From: a bacterium
Lineage (GTDB): Bacteria > Hydrothermota > UBA3073 > JACQXS01 > JAUWAR01
Direction of reading: 5' to 3'
DNA: 5,285 bases
NCBI GenBank assembly: GCA_030601965.1
Contig: JAUWAR010000086.1
Location: 1 to 5,285 of the forward strand
Shown one piece after another: positions 1 through 5,285 of this stretch (positions are counted from its first letter, which is position 1; each line of letters starts with the position of its first letter). The notes below the pieces were generated by a model, which saw nothing but the letters and a program-made list of their open reading frames with translations, was not told the DNA's origin and ran no database searches. Position numbers and translations under genes: made by a program.

Positions 1-1119
1 GGAAGGATTTTCTATAATCAGGCAAGGATGTCTGCAAATAATATTCCCCAGATTTGTGCAGTAATGGGCTTTTGCACTGCAGGAGGTGCATATCAACCAG
101 CAATGAGTGATGAGGTGGTTATTGTAAAAGAAGAAGGCACAATTTATATTGGGGGTCCTCCTCTTGTTAAAGCCGCAACTGGGGAAGTTGTAACTGCTGA
201 AGAACTTGGTGGTGCAGATGTTCATTGCAGAATTTCAGGTGTAACTGACCACTATGCTGTAAATGACGAAGAGGCTATAGAGATAACAAGAAATATTGTT
301 CAGAATCTCTCTTCTCCTAAGAAATTTGAACTTGAACGTGCAGAATCAGAAGAACCAGCATACGACCCAGAAGAACTATATGGTATAACCCCTTATGATT
401 TAAAAAAAACATTTGATATCCGTGAGGTAATAGCAAGAATGGTTGATAGAAGTGAGTTTCATGAATTTAAAGAGTTATATGGCATTACTCTTGTATGTGG
501 GTTTGCAAGGATTATGGGTTATCCTGTTGGTATTCTTGCCAATAATGGTGTTCTATTTTCTGAGTCTTCTCAAAAAGGTGCTCATTTTGTCTCTATGTGT
601 AGCGTGAGGAAAATCCCACTTATATTTTTACAAAACATTACAGGATTTATTGTAGGAAAGAAATATGAGTATCAGGGCATAGCCAAAGATGGAGCCAAAT
701 TGATACATGCTGTTGCCAATGCTGATGTTCCAAAATTCACTATAATTATTGGTAATTCTTATGGAGCTGGAAACTATGGGATGTGTGGCAGGGGATATGA
801 GCCAAGACTTCTCTGGATGTGGCCCAATGCAAAGATATGTGTAATGGGAGGAGAGCAAGCCGCTAATGTCCTAACAGATGTAAAAGTAAAGGCATTAAAA
901 AAGCAAGGCAAGAAGTTAAGTCCCGAAGATATAGAAAAGATAAGGGCCCCAATACTAAAGAAATATGAAGAAGAATCAAGTGCCTATTATTCAAGTGCCA
1001 GGCTCTGGGACGATGGAATAATAGACCCTCTTGATACGAGGACAGTCTTAGGATTGGCGATATCAATGTCTCTTAATGCCCCTATTCCAGATCACAAGTT
1101 TGGGGTGTTCAGGATGTGA
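1..1119 (+). CDS. mccB: 3-methylcrotonyl-CoA carboxylase, carboxyltransferase (beta) subunit; 5'-truncated by the window
   Basis: This subunit transfers CO2 from carboxybiotin to 3-methylcrotonyl-CoA, giving 3-methylglutaconyl-CoA, in cytosolic leucine breakdown. The frame is open from base 1, so 372 residues are visible. Family members have about 535, so roughly the first 160 are missing; the ATG at 28 is an internal Met, because GRIFYNQAR just before it is already family sequence. Numbering from base 1, family landmarks are CTAGGAY early on, [12 protein letters not shown] (51-62), the start of the C-terminal crotonase-like half ([23 protein letters not shown]), FLQNITGF (209-216), [10 protein letters not shown] (255-264) and [11 protein letters not shown]. 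The C-terminus [15 protein letters not shown] closely resembles human MCCB as I remember it, which favours methylcrotonyl over propionyl or acetyl specificity. Geranyl-CoA or another branched enoyl-CoA remains possible. The hydratase gene follows after 28 bases. Confidence 0.93.
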   Translation, partial: GRIFYNQARMSANNIPQICAVMGFCTAGGAYQPAMSDEVVIVKEEGTIYIGGPPLVKAATGEVVTAEELGGADVHCRISGVTDHYAVNDEEAIEITRNIVQNLSSPKKFELERAESEEPAYDPEELYGITPYDLKKTFDIREVIARMVDRSEFHEFKELYGITLVCGFARIMGYPVGILANNGVLFSESSQKGAHFVSMCSVRKIPLIFLQNITGFIVGKKYEYQGIAKDGAKLIHAVANADVPKFTIIIGNSYGAGNYGMCGRGYEPRLLWMWPNAKICVMGGEQAANVLTDVKVKALKKQGKKLSPEDIEKIRAPILKKYEEESSAYYSSARLWDDGIIDPLDTRTVLGLAISMSLNAPIPDHKFGVFRM

Positions 1120-1147
1120 GAACTTGGAGTCTAAAAGTCTGACTATA

Positions 1148-1930
1148 ATGAAAAAATACGAAACCATCCTATATTCGGTTGATAACTCTGTCGCAAGAGT
1201 CACTCTCAGTCGTTCTGAGGTACATAATGCCTTTAATGATACTATGCTTCAGGAATTAATTGGTCTGTTCAAGAAAATCTCAAAAGACAGGAGTATCAGG
1301 GTAGTAGTAATTACTGGTAATGGAAAATCCTTTTGTGCAGGTGCAGATATTAACTGGATGAAGAAGATGATAAATTATAGTTATGAAGAGAATATTGAGG
1401 ACTCAAATAAAATTTCTGATTGTATGTATGCTATTTATACCCTTCCACAACCCACTATTGCCAGAGTAAATGGTGCCGCAATTGGTGGTGGGATGGGATT
1501 TGTGGGCACCTGTGACATAGTAATTGCCGCTGATGTGGCAAAATTCAGCCTGAGTGAGGTAAAGATAGGACTTGTGCCTGCTTGTATATCTCCTTATATC
1601 ATTAGAAAAGTCGGAGAAGGTGGATGCAGAGAGTTCTTTATAACTGGAGAAAGACTAACAGCAGAAAAGGCTTTAAAAGTCGGACTTGTGAATAGGGTAG
1701 TGCCTATTGAAAAACTTGATGAAGCAGTTGATGAGGTAGTGGATAGATTGGTTTCAAGTGGTCCAAACGCAATCGCTGCATCAAAAGAATTACTACAAAA
1801 AGTTCCACAAATGAGCCTTGATGAGGCAAGAAAGTTCACTGTGGAAGTAATTGCAAGATTAAGAATAAGCGACGAAGGGCAAGAAGGGATGAATGCATTT
1901 TTAGAGAAAAGGAAACCAAGGTGGAGTTAA
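1148..1930 (+). CDS. liuC: Enoyl-CoA hydratase/isomerase family protein, probable 3-methylglutaconyl-CoA hydratase (LiuC type)
   Basis: A 260-residue crotonase-fold enzyme, full length for the family. Its likely reaction is hydration of 3-methylglutaconyl-CoA to HMG-CoA, the step after methylcrotonyl-CoA carboxylase. Visible motifs are the oxyanion-hole segment SFCAGAD (61-67), the second oxyanion segment ARVNGAAIGGG (105-115) and SEVKIGLVPACISPYI around the acidic residue E137. The C-terminus NAFLEKRKPRW is typical of crotonases. The WMKKM after CAGAD, ARVNGAA and LVPACISPY resemble Pseudomonas LiuC more than mammalian AUH (recalled, not aligned). The position of the second catalytic Glu of classical enoyl-CoA hydratase is Gly117. 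The ATG at 1148 is chosen because MKKYETILYSVDNSVARVTLSR is a normal family start; an earlier in-frame ATG at 1076 would overlap mccB and add 24 unrelated residues. The ribosome binding site is weak (TTGGAG at 1124-1129, too distant), suggesting coupling to mccB translation. Its place between carboxylase genes supports the assignment. Confidence 0.85.
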   Translation: MKKYETILYSVDNSVARVTLSRSEVHNAFNDTMLQELIGLFKKISKDRSIRVVVITGNGKSFCAGADINWMKKMINYSYEENIEDSNKISDCMYAIYTLPQPTIARVNGAAIGGGMGFVGTCDIVIAADVAKFSLSEVKIGLVPACISPYIIRKVGEGGCREFFITGERLTAEKALKVGLVNRVVPIEKLDEAVDEVVDRLVSSGPNAIAASKELLQKVPQMSLDEARKFTVEVIARLRISDEGQEGMNAFLEKRKPRWS

Positions 1931-1939
1931 TAGAGTTTA

Positions 1940-1973
1940 TTGAGTTATTGAGTTTGTTGAGTTATTGAGTTTG
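1940..1973 (+). repeat. Perfect tandem duplication, 2 x 17 bases
   Basis: The unit TTGAGTTATTGAGTTTG occurs twice without a mismatch at 1940-1956 and 1957-1973. It is itself built from the 8-base pieces TTGAGTTA and TTGAGTTT, and related GAGTT pieces lie on both sides (1924-1937 and 1980-1985). It begins 10 bases after the hydratase stop codon. The pattern suggests replication slippage in the intergenic gap. No regulatory role is visible. Confidence 0.9.
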
Positions 1974-2111
1974 ATGTCTGAGTTAATGGATATAATTAAG
2001 AAAAGGCGGAGTGTGAGGGATTATTTAGATAGGGATGTAGAAGATAAAAAAATAGAAATGAAAGAGATTTTATTCTGGAACAAATATGGGGGAAGGTACA
2101 AAAATGATTAA
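1974..2111 (+). pseudogene. Relic of a nitroreductase-family gene (N-terminal fragment only)
   Basis: A short frame opens at ATG 1974 (or ATG 1986) and stops at TAA 2109-2111. Residues encoded from 1986 read MDIIKKRRSVRDYLDRDVED and then KKIE. This is a good match to the start of FMN-dependent nitroreductases, where an (I)(K/R)xRRSxRxY motif binds the flavin phosphate and is followed by a V-x(4)-(I/L) helix start. From about 2058 the match ends: the next 17 codons (MKEILFWNKYGGRYKND) lack the usual continuation, and the frame stops at 41 residues instead of about 170-220. I infer an insertion or deletion that left only the 5' end of the gene. The frame overlaps the biotin carboxylase start by 8 bases. 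It might still be translated as a small leader peptide, but no good ribosome binding site precedes it. Confidence 0.6.
2088..2096 (+). promoter_or_regulatory. Ribosome binding site of the biotin carboxylase gene
   Basis: GGGGGAAGG ends 7 bases before ATG 2104. This spacing decides the start. The in-frame ATG at 2086 lies upstream of the site, would place it inside the coding region, and would add six non-family residues (MGEGTK) before the typical N-terminus MIKKVLIANRGEIAVR. Confidence 0.8.
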
Positions 2112-3612
2112 GAAGGTTCTAATTGCCAATCGTGGAGAAATCGCGGTAAGAGTTATCAGGACATGTAAGGAACTTGATATAAAGACTGTTGCGGTATATT
2201 CTACAATAGATAAAGAGTCTTTACATACCCAGATTGCAGATGAATCCGTTTGTATTGGTAATCCTCCGGCTGTTGAGAGTTATCTTAATATGGATTTGCT
2301 TATTGAAACAGCTAAAAAGACAGGTGTAGATGCCATACACCCGGGATATGGGTTTCTTGCAGAAAATTCCCAATTTGCTAAAAAATGCGAATCTGCAGGT
2401 ATTATTTTTGTTGGACCAAACTCAAAGGCACTGGCTCTTGTAGGAGATAAAGTAGAATGCAGAAAGACAATGCAGAAACATAACATTCCTCTTATACCAG
2501 GGATGCAGAGCATTGGAGGAAACATAAAAGAGTTTAAAGAGATGGCAAAAAAGGTGGGATATCCTGTTCTTATAAAAGCTGCTCTGGGTGGTGGAGGTAA
2601 AGGGATGCGTATTGTAAAAAATGAGAAGGAACTTGAAAGGGCTGTTGCAGCAGGAAGAAGGGAGGCGAAATCTGCTTTTGGGAACGAATCAGTCTATTTA
2701 GAAAAATATATAGAAAAACCAAGACATATTGAATTCCAGGTATTGGCAGATAATTTTGGAAATGTAATCCATATATTTGAAAGAGAATGTTCAATCCAGA
2801 GAAGGTATCAAAAGATAATTGAAGAAACACCATCTACTGCACTCAATGATAAACTCCGAAAGAAAATGGGTGAAACTGCTAAAAAGATTATAAAAACAAC
2901 AGGCTATACAAATGCTGGAACAGTAGAATTTTTGTTAGATAAGAATAAGAACTTTTATTTTTTAGAGGTAAATGCAAGAATTCAGGTTGAACATCCGATT
3001 ACTGAACTCGTTACAGGAGTGGACCTTGTAAAACAGCAATTTTTGATAGCCTCAGGAGAAAAACTCACTTTAAAACAAGAAGATATATTTCAGCGAGGTC
3101 ATAGTATAGAGGCAAGGATTTATGCCGAGGACACCGAAAGTGATTTTCTTCCCTGTCCTGGAAAGATTCATCTTCTTAAAGAACCTCAGGGACCTGGAAT
3201 AAGAGTGGATTCTGGAATATACTCTGGTTGGGAAGTGCCTACCCATTACGACCCTATACTCTCAAAACTTATAGTATGGGGAGAAAATAGAGAAGTCGCT
3301 ATCAAAAGGATAGAACAGGCATTGAAAAATTATATCATTTTAGGCATAAAAACACCTATTCCATTTCTAATTGATATTGTGAGACATCCACAATTTGTTA
3401 AAGGTGAGACATATACCAACTTTATTTCCCAAAATATGGAGGATTGGAAACCTAATAGAGAATTATTAGATACTGCACTCATAGCAGGGGCAATTCACTT
3501 ACAGACCCGCCTGCCATCTGTCGGGCAGGGAATGCCACAAAGAGTGATTTCACAAGAGGTCGCAAAGAGTAGTTCACCGTGGTTAGAATTAGGGGATTGG
3601 TCAAATACATAA
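2104..3612 (+). CDS. Biotin carboxylase subunit of acyl-CoA carboxylase (N-terminal part of a split LiuD/MccA)
   Basis: Uses ATP and bicarbonate to carboxylate the biotin on the carrier protein encoded next door; 502 residues. The N-terminal domain begins KVLIANRGEIAVRVIR and includes HPGYGFLAEN. The ATP-grasp domain has K116 (GDKV), the glycine loop GGGGKGM (162-168), ERECSIQRRYQKIIEE (226-241, K237), and E288, N290, R292, E296 in EVNARIQVEHPITE; R338 lies in GHSIEARIYAED. These match the E. coli AccC catalytic residues almost number for number, so the enzyme should be active. It is longer than AccC (about 450) because of a C-terminal extension ending SSSPWLELGDWSNT, the linker seen in MCC/PCC-type alpha subunits. 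Before it, an odd stretch (QTRLPSVGQGMPQ) is encoded by a GC-rich palindrome at 3506-3530. Together with the carrier it totals 667 residues, the size of a one-chain MccA. Substrate choice is set by the carboxyltransferase, hence methylcrotonyl-CoA by context. Confidence 0.92.
   Translation: MIKKVLIANRGEIAVRVIRTCKELDIKTVAVYSTIDKESLHTQIADESVCIGNPPAVESYLNMDLLIETAKKTGVDAIHPGYGFLAENSQFAKKCESAGIIFVGPNSKALALVGDKVECRKTMQKHNIPLIPGMQSIGGNIKEFKEMAKKVGYPVLIKAALGGGGKGMRIVKNEKELERAVAAGRREAKSAFGNESVYLEKYIEKPRHIEFQVLADNFGNVIHIFERECSIQRRYQKIIEETPSTALNDKLRKKMGETAKKIIKTTGYTNAGTVEFLLDKNKNFYFLEVNARIQVEHPITELVTGVDLVKQQFLIASGEKLTLKQEDIFQRGHSIEARIYAEDTESDFLPCPGKIHLLKEPQGPGIRVDSGIYSGWEVPTHYDPILSKLIVWGENREVAIKRIEQALKNYIILGIKTPIPFLIDIVRHPQFVKGETYTNFISQNMEDWKPNRELLDTALIAGAIHLQTRLPSVGQGMPQRVISQEVAKSSSPWLELGDWSNT
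3506..3530. repeat. GC-rich palindromic element inside the biotin carboxylase gene
   Basis: CCTGCC (3510-3515) pairs perfectly with GGCAGG (3524-3529) around an 8-base loop. Further C and G runs flank the arms (CCCG before, a G after). The block is strikingly GC-rich within an AT-rich gene. It is translated in frame as roughly TRLPSVGQG, between AGAIHL and KSSSPWLELGDW, where related proteins as I remember them have a shorter linker. It resembles small palindromic repeats that insert in frame into bacterial genes. Only one copy is in the window, so repeat status is inferred from shape and composition; exact insertion borders cannot be set. Confidence 0.55.
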
Positions 3613-4109
3613 TGGAACATAGATTTATTCATTCAGGAGAAACATATAAAGTAACGATTGAACCTAAAGAAAATTCCCATGAAGTAACTATTGATGATAA
3701 ACAACCGCTTCAGGTGGAGGTTGTTAGTGCATTTACCAACTCCCTTTCTCTTTTAATAAATGGTAAGATAAAGACGGTTTATCTGGCTGAAGATAAGCAA
3801 AAGAAATATCTCTCAATTGATGGTAATTATTTTGAGTTAGAATTAGAAAAGGGCAGAACTGCAAAGAGAGGTAGAGTTGGTCTCAAGGAAGGAAATGTAG
3901 TTTGTTCTCCGATGCCTGGCTCAGTGGTAAAGATATTTGTTTCTGAAGGGAATGAAGTAAAAGAGGGGCAGGTATTGACGATAGTTGAGGCTATGAAGAT
4001 GGAAAATGAATTAAAATCTCCAATTAAAGGGAAAGTGAAAAAAGTGAATTTCTCTGAAGGTGAGCAAGTAGATGCCCTCCAACCTATTGTAGAATTAGAA
4101 GCTTTGTAA
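3612..4109 (+). CDS. Biotin carboxyl carrier protein of acyl-CoA carboxylase (C-terminal part of a split LiuD/MccA)
   Basis: A 165-residue protein that carries covalently bound biotin between the biotin carboxylase and carboxyltransferase sites. Residues 1 to about 90 are beta-rich with recurring short G turns (HSGETYKVTIE, LLINGKIKTVYLAED, YLSIDGNYFELELE), resembling the BT-type barrel that links the two catalytic parts in MCC/PCC alpha subunits. Residues about 95-165 form the biotinyl domain: SPMPGSVVKIFVSEGNEVKEG, then EAMKMEN (126-132) with biotinyl Lys129, 36 residues from the C-terminus as is normal. The ATG at 3612 shares its A with the preceding TAA (TAATG), so translation is probably coupled; AGGGGA at 3591-3596 is a somewhat distant ribosome binding site. 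An in-frame ATG at 3579 lies inside the upstream gene and would add unrelated residues. There is no Ala/Pro-rich linker as in FabE/AccB, which argues against a housekeeping acetyl-CoA carboxylase carrier. Confidence 0.92.
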   Translation: MEHRFIHSGETYKVTIEPKENSHEVTIDDKQPLQVEVVSAFTNSLSLLINGKIKTVYLAEDKQKKYLSIDGNYFELELEKGRTAKRGRVGLKEGNVVCSPMPGSVVKIFVSEGNEVKEGQVLTIVEAMKMENELKSPIKGKVKKVNFSEGEQVDALQPIVELEAL

Positions 4110-4174
4110 CAGGAGCGAAAGCTATAAAGGGTAATAGGTAAGTATTTCTAAAAAATGGATTGTGCTTATGTATC

Positions 4175-4239
4175 TGTCATTCCGAACTTGTTTCGAAATC
4201 TCAAAATTAGATAGATGCTGAAACAAGTCCAGCATGACA
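4175..4239. repeat. Long imperfect inverted repeat (probable interspersed palindromic element)
   Basis: The left arm 4175-4201 (starts TGTCATTCCGAACTTG) and right arm 4213-4239 (ends AACAAGTCCAGCATGACA) are reverse complements at 21 of 27 positions by hand count, with an 11-base spacer. The best-paired blocks are TGTCAT/ATGACA at the ends and ACTTGTTT/AAACAAGT in the middle. The wording TGTCATTCCGAACTTGTTTC...CAGCATGACA resembles an intergenic repeat I recall from many AT-rich bacterial genomes. In RNA it would fold into a long hairpin between the carboxylase cluster and the glycosyltransferase gene. There is no T-run directly after it, so a classical intrinsic terminator is not supported, though it could block or protect transcript ends. 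Confidence 0.75.
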
Positions 4240-4282
4240 TTGTGGGATTAAAGATTTTAGAAAAACTAAACTATTACTATAA

Positions 4283-4287
4283 AGGAG
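4283..4287 (+). promoter_or_regulatory. Ribosome binding site of the glycosyltransferase gene
   Basis: AGGAG (within AAAGGAGAAG) ends 7 bases before ATG 4295, near-ideal spacing. It supports independent translation of this gene. I could not identify a convincing -35/-10 pair in the 185-base gap upstream. Confidence 0.85.
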
Positions 4288-4294
4288 AAGATTA

Positions 4295-5285
4295 ATGAAG
4301 ATAGGGATGGTTTCTCTTTGGAATGCCGCAAATGGGCCTTCCATTCACGCAGAATTAGTGGGAAGATCTTGGATAAAATTGGGGCACCATCTCAAGGTAT
4401 TTTCGGCCAAGAGACACCCTGACGCCAGGCCTACTTCTCAAAAAGATGAGGATTTCGTTATCAGACACTTTGGCATCGATAAAGTCATACCTGTTACCAG
4501 AGCTTCCTATTTTGATTCTTCTCCTCTTTTGAAGGAAGAATATGATGTCTTTGTAGCTCAAAATGTGGAGCGATTACCTGCCGAAAAGCTACTTGAGATT
4601 TTTCCTAAAATCAAAAAAAAGGCTGTTACCATTATGGTTGTTCATGAGGGGAAAGCCTCAGAAGACCCTCTTTACTATAAATTTGATTGGGATGCTATTG
4701 TCTGTTTTGACCAGAGATATAAAGACTACTTGATTCAATCTTTTCCTGCCGAGATCATTCACATAATTCCATACTCCTATCATCCGTTACAACTTGGCGA
4801 TCAGGGAGAAGCGAGAAAGAAACTGGGACTTTCACTGGATAAAAAAATCGTATTTTCGTTTGGTTTCAGACCCAAAGATATCTTGCCAGTTTTACCTGTT
4901 TTGAAAGATGTAGCCAGAGAATATCCTCTCTGCTATGTGATCACTGCCAATCCGGAAAGTGAAATTGAAATCTTACAGGCTGTAGAGAAAAAGTATGACT
5001 TTATAAACCTTCAAGTAAAACCAATTTCCTTAGAAGAACTCTATACATATCTACACGCTTCAAATGTGTACTTAGTCCACAGAGAATCATCGGAGAAATA
5101 TAAGGCAGTTATTTCAAGTACAGTGTGTCAAACTCTTGGTTCTGGCTGCCCTATTCTTTTTCATGAGTCAAACTATGTTGAGCTACATGGAGACGAGATT
5201 GTAAAATATCGGGATTTTGAGGACATGAAAACTAAGCTCATAGACCTATTAGAAAGTAAGTTCGACTTAAGCAAAGTAGAAACTT
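4295..5285 (+). CDS. GT-B fold glycosyltransferase (GT4-like), 3'-truncated by the window
   Basis: The frame runs open from ATG 4295 to the last base (330 complete codons); the stop lies beyond the window. The N-terminus MKIGMVSLWNAANGPSIHAELVGRSWIKLGHHLKVFS has the glycine-containing loop and 'A.....L...GH.v.v' pattern of GT-B acceptor domains. Then come a hydrophobic strand before HEG (117-119) and FDWDAIVCFDQRYKDYL. The donor domain opens with ARKKLGLSLDKKIVFSFGFRPKD (from about 173) and reaches SSTVCQTLGSGCPILFHES (274-292), which matches the GT4 'EAlaxGxPvi' region. Where most GT4 enzymes have the second Glu of EX7E, this protein has Gln279. It probably transfers a sugar from an activated donor to a cytoplasmic or membrane-associated acceptor; donor and acceptor cannot be read from sequence. 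No signal peptide or membrane segment is visible. It looks functionally unrelated to the carboxylase cluster and is separated from it by a repeat. Confidence 0.8.
   Translation, partial: MKIGMVSLWNAANGPSIHAELVGRSWIKLGHHLKVFSAKRHPDARPTSQKDEDFVIRHFGIDKVIPVTRASYFDSSPLLKEEYDVFVAQNVERLPAEKLLEIFPKIKKKAVTIMVVHEGKASEDPLYYKFDWDAIVCFDQRYKDYLIQSFPAEIIHIIPYSYHPLQLGDQGEARKKLGLSLDKKIVFSFGFRPKDILPVLPVLKDVAREYPLCYVITANPESEIEILQAVEKKYDFINLQVKPISLEELYTYLHASNVYLVHRESSEKYKAVISSTVCQTLGSGCPILFHESNYVELHGDEIVKYRDFEDMKTKLIDLLESKFDLSKVET

Noticed and set aside
628..1066. Open frames on the minus strand across mccB (628-858 and 863-1066)
   Set aside because: They are antisense to a strongly conserved gene, show no recognisable domain and lack ribosome binding sites. 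Other minus-strand frames at 1594-1839, 2280-2525, 2570-2833 and 4355-4561 are rejected for the same reason.
1076..1147. Earlier start for the hydratase at ATG 1076
   Set aside because: It would overlap the conserved mccB C-terminus by 44 bases and add 24 residues unlike any crotonase N-terminus; the frame from 1148 begins exactly where the family does.
2086..2103. Earlier start for biotin carboxylase at ATG 2086
   Set aside because: The strong GGGGGAAGG site lies after this ATG and is correctly spaced for ATG 2104, which gives the normal family N-terminus.
3579..3611. Earlier start for the carrier protein at ATG 3579
   Set aside because: It lies within the conserved tail of biotin carboxylase in another frame; TAATG coupling at 3612 is the usual arrangement and the added residues are not carrier-like.
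4100..4123. AGCTTT...AAAGCT inverted repeat at the end of the carrier gene as a terminator
   Set aside because: Only a 6-bp AT-rich stem with a 12-base loop and no T-run after it; it could arise by chance.
4240..4294. Possible promoter for the glycosyltransferase gene (TTGTGG, TATTACTAT)
   Set aside because: TTGTGG has no -10 match at 16-18 bases, and the TATTACTAT stretch lies directly against the ribosome binding site, leaving no room for a transcript start.
1..5285. A novel defence, mobile or RNA-based system in the window
   Set aside because: All large genes belong to known metabolic or glycosyltransferase families. No CRISPR-like array, tRNA or rRNA, transposase or toxin-antitoxin pair was seen on either strand.

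Overview
This is bacterial, AT-rich protein-coding DNA, and every gene lies on the + strand. The first four genes (1-4109) form a compact cluster for a biotin-dependent acyl-CoA carboxylase plus a crotonase-family hydratase. The best reading is leucine/isovalerate catabolism. The order is carboxyltransferase (LiuB/MccB type), methylglutaconyl-CoA hydratase (LiuC type), biotin carboxylase, then biotin carrier. This matches the liuB-liuC-liuD order of proteobacterial liu clusters, except that LiuD (the alpha subunit) is made as two proteins whose genes overlap by one base.

Layout: 1-1119 is the 3' part of the carboxyltransferase beta subunit, whose start lies before the window. 1148-1930 is the hydratase. 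1931-2103 is a short gap with a perfect 17-base tandem duplication and what looks like the broken N-terminal end of a nitroreductase gene. 2104-3612 is biotin carboxylase with all inspected catalytic residues intact; near its C-terminus it carries a GC-rich palindromic segment that looks like an in-frame insertion. 3612-4109 is the biotin carrier with the AMKMEN biotinylation motif. 4110-4294 is non-coding and holds a long imperfect inverted repeat of the interspersed-element kind. 4295 to the window end is an unrelated, 3'-truncated GT-B (GT4-like) glycosyltransferase with its own strong ribosome binding site.

How the genes work together: biotin carboxylase uses ATP and bicarbonate to carboxylate biotin on the carrier. 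The carboxyltransferase passes CO2 to 3-methylcrotonyl-CoA to give 3-methylglutaconyl-CoA, and the hydratase converts that to HMG-CoA. The usual last enzyme, HMG-CoA lyase, and isovaleryl-CoA dehydrogenase are not in the window; either could lie upstream of position 1 or elsewhere.

The species cannot be named from this sequence. Low GC, palindromic repeats in and between genes, and gene relics fit a genome carrying small mobile repeat families, as in several uncultivated lineages, but that is inference. I see no previously undescribed multi-gene system. The points of most interest are the palindromic insertion inside the biotin carboxylase gene, the split alpha subunit, the nitroreductase relic and the inverted repeat at 4175-4239.
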